DNA of 11,883 nt. It comes from Candidatus Shapirobacteria bacterium. GTDB lineage: Bacteria; Patescibacteriota; Microgenomatia; UBA12405. Made by a program: the position numbers and the translations under genes. Every line of letters begins with the position of its first letter. The first letter of the stretch is position 1. The stretch spans positions 1-11,883 of the forward strand of contig JAPLYY010000026.1 in NCBI GenBank assembly GCA_026395315.1, in the 5' to 3' direction. Below, one piece after another: positions 4,733 through 11,407 of the stretch. The notes under the pieces were generated by a model. The model did not search any database and had not been told where the DNA came from. It worked only from the letters and a program-made list of their open reading frames with translations.

Positions 4733-6301
4733 GTGAACATCAATCTTCTCTCGGACAAAGTAATTTCTAAAGATACCAACATCATCGATATTATTCTAAA
4801 AAATCGAGCTATTAAAGACACTTTCAACTTTCTTCATCCTCCATATCCAAAAATAAAACTAAATCTAAAACCAACTGTAAAATTAATCAGAAAAAATATA
4901 AGCAAGAACATCCTAATCTACGGCGATTATGATGTTGACGGTATTACTTCAACTGCCATTCTCTGGCAGTCATTAGTCAAATTATCGTCCAAAATAATTC
5001 CTTTTATTCCCGACCGCCAAACCGATGGCTACGGTTTTAAAGCCGATTCATTTATCCGTTTCCAGACAGAAAAAAACATAACCTTCGATTTACTTATTAC
5101 TGTTGATAACGGTATCGTCGCTCACTCCGAATTTAAAAAGCTATTAAAAAAACAACAGATTGACATTATTGTCGTTGACCACCACCTTCCCTCTAACGAA
5201 AAATTACCGGTAAATTGTCTGGTCCATTCTCCTGATGTCTGCGGCGCCGCTCTTAGTTGGTTTTTAGCCAAAGAATTCGATCCGAATGCTGATATTGGTT
5301 TAGCCGCCCTTGGTACCGTTGCCGATTGCCAGCCGTTACAAAATCTCAACCGCTCACTGGTAGTTCATGGTCTGCAATCTTTAAATCTAAATCCTTCTCC
5401 CGGTATTAAAAAACTAATGTCGGTTAGTGGTCTGAAGCCTGACTCACTTAAATCATACGAACTGGGATTTGTTTTAGGTCCCCGGATCAATGCCGTTGGC
5501 CGATTAAGCAATCCGACTGACGCCCTGCGTTTATTATGTTCCCAAAATTCCCTTCAGGCCGCCAAATATGCCGCAACCTTGAACGATTACAACCAGACTC
5601 GTCAAAATCTCCAAAAAGAATCACTCGATGTTGCTCAAAAAGATCTTGACTTAACCAATAAAATTATTTTCGTTTCCGGTAAATTTAATCCCGGAATTAT
5701 CGGCCTAATCGCCGGCCGGCTGACCGAAAAGTATTCTTTGCCCTCAATTGTTATTGCTGTTGACGGTGAATTGGCCAAAGGTTCCTGCCGTTCAATTTCG
5801 GCGTTCAATATGATTAAATCATTACGTCTTTTTGACCCGCTGTTTGTCGATCTGGGTGGCCATCCCGGTGCCGCCGGTTTCAGTATTTATACCAAAAACA
5901 TTCCCAAACTTAAACAAAAAATAACTAAATTAGCTAACACTCAACTTAAAAAATATTTACCGGAATCTGTTGTCGAAGTTGACGCTCAAATCCTGCCGGA
6001 AGCTGTCACTTTAAAAAACATCAAAACTTTAAAACAACTTGAACCCTTCGGTATTGGCAACCCCGAACCTATGTTTTTATTTAAGCAAGTTATTATTACT
6101 TCAAAAAAAATTATCGGCTCAAAGGGTGATCATCTGAAATTAAAGTTAGGAAATCTCGATGCTATTGCCTTTAAAAAAGGGGACTTGGATAAAACCCTAA
6201 ATATCGGCGACAAAATAGATGTTGTTGCCAAACTCGATTTCAATACCTGGAACAATGTCACCACACCTCAGCTTATTGTTAAAGAAATTATTAAGACGTA
6301 A
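4733..6301 (+). CDS. recJ: Single-stranded-DNA-specific exonuclease RecJ
   Basis: RecJ degrades single-stranded DNA 5' to 3' in recombination, mismatch repair and restart of stalled forks, using two metal ions. All the DHH-family motifs are visible in this 522-residue protein: ILIYGDYDVDG (60-70), LITVDNG (121-127), VVDHHLP (147-153, the DHH signature), AALGTVADC (191-199) and GPRINAVGRL (249-258). The DHHA1 domain follows, with FNPGIIGLIAGRL (318-330) and the substrate-binding GGHPGAAG (375-382). The C-terminal region from about 405, with LEPFGIGNPEP, is the OB-fold that binds DNA. Length is near the lower end for RecJ. The GTG start is chosen because the frame begins there just after a -10 box and no other start precedes the first motif. 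aspS starts 12 bases after its stop. Confidence 0.95.
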   Translation: MNINLLSDKVISKDTNIIDIILKNRAIKDTFNFLHPPYPKIKLNLKPTVKLIRKNISKNILIYGDYDVDGITSTAILWQSLVKLSSKIIPFIPDRQTDGYGFKADSFIRFQTEKNITFDLLITVDNGIVAHSEFKKLLKKQQIDIIVVDHHLPSNEKLPVNCLVHSPDVCGAALSWFLAKEFDPNADIGLAALGTVADCQPLQNLNRSLVVHGLQSLNLNPSPGIKKLMSVSGLKPDSLKSYELGFVLGPRINAVGRLSNPTDALRLLCSQNSLQAAKYAATLNDYNQTRQNLQKESLDVAQKDLDLTNKIIFVSGKFNPGIIGLIAGRLTEKYSLPSIVIAVDGELAKGSCRSISAFNMIKSLRLFDPLFVDLGGHPGAAGFSIYTKNIPKLKQKITKLANTQLKKYLPESVVEVDAQILPEAVTLKNIKTLKQLEPFGIGNPEPMFLFKQVIITSKKIIGSKGDHLKLKLGNLDAIAFKKGDLDKTLNIGDKIDVVAKLDFNTWNNVTTPQLIVKEIIKT

Positions 6302-6304
6302 AAT
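6299..6304 (+). promoter_or_regulatory. Possible -10 box upstream of aspS, overlapping the recJ stop
   Basis: TAAAAT at 6299-6304 contains the recJ TAA stop and ends 9 bases before the aspS ATG. The spacing is 2-4 bases longer than at the other promoters in the window, so this is a weak internal promoter candidate; aspS may depend on read-through from recJ. Confidence 0.3.
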
Positions 6305-6313
6305 AAGCCTAAT

Positions 6314-7648
6314 ATGAGAACTCTAATCGCTGACACTCCGACACACATCGGGGAAACCGTTACTATCAAAGGTTGGGTTAATTCTATCCGTGCCCACGGC
6401 CAAATCGCTTTTACCGATATCCGCGATCGCTCCGGTACTTTACAAGTTGTTGGCGACAAAAAACTAGCTAGTTTAAATGTCGAAGATGTGGTTGAAGTCA
6501 TTGGTCAGATAAATGCCCGCGATGAAAAATATTTCAATCCCAAAATGATCACCGGTAAAGTGGAAATGGCAGTTACCGATGTCAACATACTGGCTGTTTC
6601 CCAAGACATGCCTTTTGATATTCATCAGCCGGATCTTAATGTCACTTTGCCGGTTCTTCTCGATAATCGAACCCTCAGCTTCCGTCATCCTAAAGTTAAA
6701 GCTATTTTTAAAGTTCAGGAAGTAGTCATCGACAGTTTTCGTCAGGCTCTCAAAGCTAAAGATTTTATGGAATTTCAGTCACCTTCAATTATTCCCTCTG
6801 TTCCTGAGGGTGGCGCTGAAGTTTTTAAAGTTGACTATTTTGGTCATCAAACCTTTTTGTCTCAAAGTCCTCAGTTGTACAAATCACTTCTGGTCAGCGC
6901 CTTCGAGCGGGTTTTTTCTGTCAATAAAATCTTTCGCGCCGAACCATCAGTTACCACCCGTCATTTGACCGAAGTCGTCAGTCTCGATGCTGAAATGGGA
7001 CTTATTGAGTCTTGGACGGAAGTTCGCGATATGGCCGAATATGTTATTAAATTTGTTCTTGATCAGGTTAAAGAAAAATGTGCCGCTGAATTGGCATTAT
7101 TCAATGCCACCATTCCCACGGTTCCGGAGAATATTCCCTCAATTAAACTTCGTGATGCCCAACAACTTATTTTTGAGCGGACTGGTCGCGACTGTCAAAA
7201 TGAAAAAGACTTTTCTCCTGATGACGAACGGGAAATTTGCAAATGGTCCATGGAAAAATACGGCTCAGAACTGGTCTTTGTTTCTCATTTTCCTACCAAA
7301 TCCCGGCCTTTTTACACTTATCCTGATGATGAGACTCCTGAATTTAACCAGGGTTTTGACTTAATCGGCCGTGGTGTCGAATGGTTAACCGGTGGCCGCC
7401 GTATTAACGATTATCAAACAATAATGGATCACGTCAAGCAATGGGGGATCGATCCGGCCAGTATTGACCTTTATCTCCAAGCCTTTCGTTATGGTATGCC
7501 CCCATTGGGTGGTTTTGCCTTTGGTGCTGAAAGAATTACTATGCAGGTTTTAAATTTAGCCAACATTCGCGAAGCTTCGTTATTCCCCCGTGATATGGAG
7601 CGGGTTGATAAAAGGTTGCCCAAAATTGAAAAAAAAGTTAAAAAATAG
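6314..7648 (+). CDS. aspS: Archaeal-type aspartyl-tRNA synthetase, probably non-discriminating (Asp-tRNA(Asp/Asn))
   Basis: A 444-residue class II synthetase that charges tRNA with aspartate. The N-terminal OB-fold anticodon-binding domain is residues 1-about 105 (VTIKGWVNSIRAHG, IRDRSGTLQVV). The catalytic domain carries EGGAEVF (165-171), FLSQSPQLYK (181-190), motif 2 FRAEPSVTTRHLTE (207-220) and motif 3 GGFAFGAERITM (399-410). The SQSPQLY form separates it from AsnRS, and the short length without the GAD insertion domain of the roughly 590-residue bacterial AspRS marks it as the archaeal type. In archaeal AspRS a tryptophan two residues after the GW pair (W26 in Thermococcus) favours tRNA(Asp) only; here that place is N23, which suggests relaxed recognition with later amidation by GatCAB. 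That last step is inference. It follows recJ by 12 bases and overlaps the next gene. Confidence 0.9.
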   Translation: MRTLIADTPTHIGETVTIKGWVNSIRAHGQIAFTDIRDRSGTLQVVGDKKLASLNVEDVVEVIGQINARDEKYFNPKMITGKVEMAVTDVNILAVSQDMPFDIHQPDLNVTLPVLLDNRTLSFRHPKVKAIFKVQEVVIDSFRQALKAKDFMEFQSPSIIPSVPEGGAEVFKVDYFGHQTFLSQSPQLYKSLLVSAFERVFSVNKIFRAEPSVTTRHLTEVVSLDAEMGLIESWTEVRDMAEYVIKFVLDQVKEKCAAELALFNATIPTVPENIPSIKLRDAQQLIFERTGRDCQNEKDFSPDDEREICKWSMEKYGSELVFVSHFPTKSRPFYTYPDDETPEFNQGFDLIGRGVEWLTGGRRINDYQTIMDHVKQWGIDPASIDLYLQAFRYGMPPLGGFAFGAERITMQVLNLANIREASLFPRDMERVDKRLPKIEKKVKK

Positions 7649-8546
7649 TTTTAAATACTGGCACCAAATCTTAATCCTTTTAATGGTGATAGTTGTTGGT
7701 ATATCACTGTTAAAAATGCCTAAAATTAGGCTAAGTAGTGCCATATCGCCGGCTAATAAAATTGCCGCCACTATCACTCATCCGCCGGTTCCGGTTGTCA
7801 CTACCAAAAATTTACCTCAGGTTTATTCCGATTATATTTTGATTGACAGCACCACTAATACCATCTTGGCCCAAAATAATGCCAATAGCCGGATCTACCC
7901 GGCCTCTACCACCAAGCTGGCTACCGCTCTCACTGCCCTTAACATTTATCCTTTAGATGAAGCGATCACCATCGGCACTACCTATTCCGAGGGTAAAGTC
8001 ATGAAATTGGAAACCGGCGAAAAAATCACCGTCAAATCACTGATTACTTCACTCTTAATTTACTCGGCCAACGACGCCGCTTTTGTCTTAGCCAATCATT
8101 ATCCCCAAGGAGTATCAGGTTTTGTTAAAGAAATGAATGCTTTAGTAGCTAAAAATAATTTAACCGACACTCACTTCACCAATTTTGACGGTATTCATTC
8201 ACCTGATCATTACAGTACTGTATACGATTTATCCCAATTGGCTCGTTTGGCCATAAAAAGCCAGTTTATCCGCGATACGGTCAAAACTAAACACATTGTC
8301 ATCACTGACATTGATAACAAATATCAGCATGATTTGACATCCACCAACGAATTACTTGGCGTTATCCCTGAAATTGAGGGTCTCAAAACCGGCTGGACTC
8401 CCGAAGCCAGCGGTTGTTTTGTCGGATTGATCAATATTAATGGCCATTATTTAATTTCTGTCGTCGCCCAAAGTCAGGACCGCTTTACCGATACTAAAAC
8501 TCTCGTTTCCTGGGCCAAAAATTATGTCGCTTGGAAATCGTATTAA
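7626..8546 (+). CDS. Membrane-anchored D-alanyl-D-alanine carboxypeptidase (peptidase S11)
   Basis: This enzyme trims the terminal D-Ala from peptidoglycan stem peptides outside the cytoplasmic membrane, so it points to a cell wall. With the TTG start at 7626 the product has 306 residues: a Lys-rich N-terminus, one membrane segment (about 14-30) and a Pro/Thr-rich linker. The catalytic domain has all three penicillin-binding motifs: STTK (S94, K97), SAN (147-149) and KTG (254-256, in GLKTGWTPEASGCF). The frame is also open from a GTG at 7590, but that gives a 59-base overlap with aspS and 12 unhelpful residues; TTG 7626 has AAAGG 10 bases upstream and yields the classic KKK-plus-membrane-segment start. 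The C-terminal beta domain of PBP5-type enzymes is absent. It is the last gene of the recJ-aspS run. Confidence 0.9.
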   Translation: MKKKLKNSFKYWHQILILLMVIVVGISLLKMPKIRLSSAISPANKIAATITHPPVPVVTTKNLPQVYSDYILIDSTTNTILAQNNANSRIYPASTTKLATALTALNIYPLDEAITIGTTYSEGKVMKLETGEKITVKSLITSLLIYSANDAAFVLANHYPQGVSGFVKEMNALVAKNNLTDTHFTNFDGIHSPDHYSTVYDLSQLARLAIKSQFIRDTVKTKHIVITDIDNKYQHDLTSTNELLGVIPEIEGLKTGWTPEASGCFVGLININGHYLISVVAQSQDRFTDTKTLVSWAKNYVAWKSY

Positions 8547-8555
8547 TGATGTTTT

Positions 8556-8604
8556 GCCCTCCCTGTCAAGGGAGGGGGGACCCGAAGGGTGGGCTGGGTT
8601 TGTA
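8556..8604. repeat. GC-rich hairpin repeat, copy 2, between convergent genes
   Basis: CCCTCCCT (8557-8564) pairs perfectly with AGGGAGGG (8569-8576) around a GTCA loop. A second small hairpin follows, ACCC-GAA-GGGT (8580-8590), then a G-rich tail ending GGGTTTGT. It fills nearly all of the 58 bases between the ends of the carboxypeptidase and the unknown minus-strand gene. It resembles the copy at 4269-4306. Neither direction has a run of T after the stem, so it is not a textbook terminator, although it may block transcription from both sides. Confidence 0.7.
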
Positions 8605-9651
8605 CTATTTTACGTACTTATCCACAATTGCCGGAACATAGGCAATAAAATTATTGTCACCTTCAAATACATATACCGGCTGTAAATAATTAGTTAATAC
8701 TACCGGTTCAAAATAAGCCAGATACATTTTTCTGATAATTATCGAACTACCGCTGACATCGTTTATCGGCCAATAATTGCCCGACATCAGATCATCCCAG
8801 GCCGCTTCAGCTGTTTTTATTGGATAAGTGGCAAAACTTTGCCTGTCTACCGGCGCATATTTGTAGTTTACCTCGATTATTTTTTTGCCCTCGGTTTGGG
8901 ATCCGCTGATCAGCACCGACACCGGCGCCCCGTTATATTCCGACGACACCATCGGAAAACCACCGTCTAAATTACTTCGGTAAAAATCAACCCGTACCGC
9001 GTTACCCCCAGATTGCGAATTTACCGCCTTTAAACCATCCAGCTCAATTTTCCAAAATGAAACTTTCTTTTCCCCGTCATCCAAATCCTTAGGGTATTTA
9101 TCGGCACTGGACAAATATTGTTTGGCTGCATCAATCGCCTCAGTTTTGTTGGGAATCGATGTTGGATTTAGCAACAATTGATCCGTTTCATAGGGATATT
9201 TCAGTTTGAAACTGCCGTCGGCAATATTCATTGTCAGGGTTTGATTGTAGATATCATTTCTAAATTCATAGACTCCTTTTCCTGGGGTTAATTCTTTTGG
9301 CTCGGCATTAAATCCCAGTTGAGAAGCCGTTTTTTTATCTTCCTCTAAGGCCAAAAAAGTGCTGATTGACCGGGCAATAAAATAGGTTCTGGCCTGGGTA
9401 TCAAACTTCGGATAATTATCGTTAGGAAATTGCTGGGTAAAACTTTTTTTGACAAATTCTTTTTCGGGAAAAACAGTCTTGGGTAATATGCCGTACTTTA
9501 GATCCGGCGGAATCACCACCGGATGAGCTATCTTCCAGGCGGCAATCCCGGCTGATATCGAAATCCACAATACAGTAAACACTCCCAACCCCACTGCCCC
9601 GTATTTAATTGCATTTCTGGTCACATATGCCGTATAAGTCAAAGTCGCCAT
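8605..9651 (-). CDS. Hypothetical membrane-anchored extracytoplasmic protein
   Basis: A 348-residue protein of unknown function. One strong membrane segment (about residues 15-40, YGAVGLGVFTVLWISISAGI) near the N-terminus, with no lipobox, is followed by a long soluble domain presumably outside the membrane. Visible features include YFIARSISTFLALEED (about 90-105), ADGSFKLKYPYE, KTEAIDAAKQYLSS and a C-terminal segment YPIKTAEAAWDDLMSGNYWP, IRKMYLAYFEP, LQPVYVFEGDNNFIAYVPAI. That last pattern ('p.ks..eAw..L..g', 'y.ayye', 'QPVyvF.g') reminds me of the C-terminal part of YycI-like or PepSY-like extracytoplasmic domains, but I would not name it so without a profile search. It is divergent from the SET gene, with 34 bases between start codons. 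A -10 box ends 6 bases before its ATG. Confidence 0.8.
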   Translation of the reverse strand: MATLTYTAYVTRNAIKYGAVGLGVFTVLWISISAGIAAWKIAHPVVIPPDLKYGILPKTVFPEKEFVKKSFTQQFPNDNYPKFDTQARTYFIARSISTFLALEEDKKTASQLGFNAEPKELTPGKGVYEFRNDIYNQTLTMNIADGSFKLKYPYETDQLLLNPTSIPNKTEAIDAAKQYLSSADKYPKDLDDGEKKVSFWKIELDGLKAVNSQSGGNAVRVDFYRSNLDGGFPMVSSEYNGAPVSVLISGSQTEGKKIIEVNYKYAPVDRQSFATYPIKTAEAAWDDLMSGNYWPINDVSGSSIIIRKMYLAYFEPVVLTNYLQPVYVFEGDNNFIAYVPAIVDKYVK

Positions 9652-9657
9652 TTATAA

Positions 9658-9663
9658 ATTTTA
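9658..9663 (-). promoter_or_regulatory. -10 box of the unknown membrane protein gene, leaderless
   Basis: Minus-strand TAAAAT (9663-9658), preceded directly by TG, ends 6 bases before the ATG at 9651. It shares the 34-base divergent gap with the SET promoter, 11 bases away, so polymerase binding at one site should hinder the other. Confidence 0.5.
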
Positions 9664-9671
9664 CACTATTT

Positions 9672-9680
9672 TGCTATCAT
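9672..9680 (+). promoter_or_regulatory. Extended -10 promoter of the SET gene, leaderless
   Basis: TG (9672-9673), C, TATCAT (9675-9680) ends 5 bases before the ATG at 9686. No Shine-Dalgarno site is present in the 34-base gap, so translation would start at or next to the mRNA 5' end. Confidence 0.55.
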
Positions 9681-9685
9681 AATTA

Positions 9686-10102
9686 ATGAAACATAAACAG
9701 ACAACTCAAATTGCTATCGAAATCAGAAGAACACCCCATAATGGCAGAGGAGTTTTCGCTCTTAAGGATTTCACTCCCGGAGAAATTATTGAAAATTGCC
9801 CAATAATTAACGTTACCCCTGTCGAGAGGAAATATTGCGAAAAAACTATCCTTAACTATTATATTTACCCCTGGCGAAGCACCAGAAGCGGCTCTATAGT
9901 TTTAGGCTACGGCTCTATCTATAATCATTCTTTTGACCCCAATGCTGATTGGAAACAAAATTTCAAAACATATTCTATGGTTTATAAAGCTATTAAGCCG
10001 ATTAAAAAAGGCGAAGAAATCACCGTCAATTATAACGGCGAACCTGACGACACCACTCCGATCGATTGGTTGGTCTGGGAGGAAGCTGACTATTCCCGCT
10101 GA
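9686..10102 (+). CDS. Small SET-domain protein, probable protein-lysine methyltransferase
   Basis: A 138-residue protein that is almost only a SET domain, the fold that transfers methyl from S-adenosylmethionine to protein lysines. The SET motifs are present: NGRGVFALKDFTPGEIIE (19-36), the knot-forming block GYGSIYNHSFDPNA (74-87, with the invariant NHS at 80-82) and GEEITVNYNGE (109-119, with the catalytic tyrosine Y116). There is no pre-SET or zinc-binding post-SET cysteine cluster, as in compact bacterial members. Its substrate cannot be told from sequence; in bacteria with SET proteins, chromatin-like proteins, ribosomal proteins and elongation factors are all possible. It is transcribed from its own promoter, ends 28 bases before gltX, and may read through into it. 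SET domains in bacteria are often considered to have spread by horizontal transfer. Confidence 0.88.
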   Translation: MKHKQTTQIAIEIRRTPHNGRGVFALKDFTPGEIIENCPIINVTPVERKYCEKTILNYYIYPWRSTRSGSIVLGYGSIYNHSFDPNADWKQNFKTYSMVYKAIKPIKKGEEITVNYNGEPDDTTPIDWLVWEEADYSR

Positions 10103-10115
10103 CAAAAGACAATGA

Positions 10116-10124
10116 TGTTAAAAT
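10116..10124 (+). promoter_or_regulatory. Extended -10 promoter of gltX, leaderless
   Basis: TG (10116-10117), T, TAAAAT (10119-10124) ends 6 bases before the ATG at 10131. CTGACA at 10099-10104 resembles a -35 but is only 14 bases upstream, so recognition probably rests on the extended -10. No Shine-Dalgarno site is visible. Confidence 0.6.
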
Positions 10125-10130
10125 ATTGCC

Positions 10131-11399
10131 ATGACTATTCGTACTCGCATGGCTCCCAGCCCCACCGGTGATCTTCATATTGGAAGTCTTCGAACCGCTT
10201 TATATGCTTATGCCTCTGCCAAACAGAATAACGGTCAATTCATTGTCCGTATTGAAGATACCGATCAAAAACGTCTTGTAGTTGGCGCTGCTGATCGGAC
10301 TCTTCAAGTTTTTAAAGATTTTGGCCTGGTCTACGATGAAGGTCCGGATGTTGGCGGTGATTATGGCCCGTATGTTCAAACTCAACGTTTTAATATCTAT
10401 CAAAAATACATTAAAGAACTTTTGGATAAAGGATTAGCTTATTATTGTTTTTGCACCGAAGAAAGATTAGTCGAAATGCGGAATATTCAAAAAGCCGCTA
10501 AAAAAATCCCAAAATATGATCGTAAATGTTTATCCTTAACCAAGGCAGAAATTAATGCTAATTTAGAAAAGGGTATCCCTTATGTCGTCCGCCTTAAAGT
10601 TCCGGATAACGAAACGATTGTCTTTAATGACACTATCCGAGGTGAGATTAAATTTAACAGTAATGATATTGATGACCAGGTTTTAATCAAAAGCAACGGT
10701 ATTCCCACTTATCATTTCGCTGTGGTTATTGACGACCACCTGATGAAAATTACCCAAGTGATGAGAGGCGAAGAATGGATTTCGTCTACACCTAAACAAA
10801 TAATTTTATACAGGTATTTCGGCTGGGAAGCGCCTGAGTTTTGCCACTTAACAGTGTTATTGGATCCAACTCACCCTGGAAAAATGAGTAAAAGGTTCGG
10901 CACCGTTTTTGCTCAACAATTTATTGATGAAGGTTATCTGCCGACAGCCATGAATAATTTTTTAATGCTCTTGGGTTGGAACCCTGGCACCGATCGCGAA
11001 CTTTTTACCTTAGATGAATTTGTCAAAGAATTTAACCTCAAACATCTTCACGTCAAACAGCCTGTATTTGACCGCAAAAAACTTGATTATTTTAATGGTC
11101 TCTATATTCGTAAAATGACTGATGATCAGTTACTTCCCTATTTTAAAAAGTTTTTACCCCAAGCTACCGACGACCAGCTCGCTACCCTAATACCAATTCT
11201 CAAAGATCGTCTGGTCAAATTTAGTGATCTTAAAGAACAAGTAAAGTTCTTGTTTGAAGACATCGCCTATGATAAAAATTTATTACTCAAAAAGGGGACT
11301 AGTCCGGAAATAGCCGTTCAAATGCTTGAAGCAGCTAAAAAAGTTATCACCGATTTTACCGACTTACAAAATAAATTTATCTCGCCATATCTTTGCTAA
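10131..11399 (+). CDS. gltX: Glutamyl-tRNA synthetase with shortened C-terminus
   Basis: A class I synthetase that charges tRNA(Glu) (and in many bacteria tRNA(Gln)) with glutamate. The signatures are APSPTGDLHIGSLRTAL (8-24, with the HIGH-type HIGS at 16-19), RIEDTD (40-45), a probable zinc site C106, C108, Y129, C133, the tRNA-acceptor-stem region with IDDHLMKITQVMRGEEW and KMSKR (251-255). The helical domain (about 310-422) begins normally with FDRKKLDYFNG but the protein ends at residue 422, whereas GluRS is usually about 460-490 residues and finishes with a conserved 'lR.a.tG...sp...l...lG' helical bundle that is missing. The last recognisable stretch is EAAKKVITDFTDL. The stop TAA is part of the next gene's -10 box. 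The catalytic core looks intact, so it may work with weaker anticodon contacts, or the end was lost in a rearrangement or assembly join. Confidence 0.92.
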   Translation: MTIRTRMAPSPTGDLHIGSLRTALYAYASAKQNNGQFIVRIEDTDQKRLVVGAADRTLQVFKDFGLVYDEGPDVGGDYGPYVQTQRFNIYQKYIKELLDKGLAYYCFCTEERLVEMRNIQKAAKKIPKYDRKCLSLTKAEINANLEKGIPYVVRLKVPDNETIVFNDTIRGEIKFNSNDIDDQVLIKSNGIPTYHFAVVIDDHLMKITQVMRGEEWISSTPKQIILYRYFGWEAPEFCHLTVLLDPTHPGKMSKRFGTVFAQQFIDEGYLPTAMNNFLMLLGWNPGTDRELFTLDEFVKEFNLKHLHVKQPVFDRKKLDYFNGLYIRKMTDDQLLPYFKKFLPQATDDQLATLIPILKDRLVKFSDLKEQVKFLFEDIAYDKNLLLKKGTSPEIAVQMLEAAKKVITDFTDLQNKFISPYLC

Positions 11400-11402
11400 A
11401 AT
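11394..11402 (+). promoter_or_regulatory. Extended -10 promoter of the secreted-protein gene, leaderless
   Basis: TG (11394-11395), C, TAAAAT (11397-11402) ends 5 bases before the GTG at 11408. The gltX stop TAA (11397-11399) is inside the hexamer. The layout (TG-C-TAnnAT, AATT, start) closely matches the SET gene promoter at 9672-9688. Confidence 0.55.
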
Positions 11403-11407
11403 AATTT

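Noticed and set aside
6987..7364. Plus-strand open frame of 125 codons inside aspS
   Set aside because: It overlaps conserved AspRS catalytic sequence in another frame and shows no recognisable protein features.
8557..8576. Repeat copy 2 as a rho-independent terminator
   Set aside because: The stem is strong, but neither strand has a T-run after it (G-rich on the plus side, CAAAA on the minus side), so it is listed as a repeat rather than a terminator.
9902..10115. Two small open frames (one per strand) inside the SET gene
   Set aside because: Both overlap the conserved NHS and EEITVNY motifs of the SET frame and have no independent promoter.
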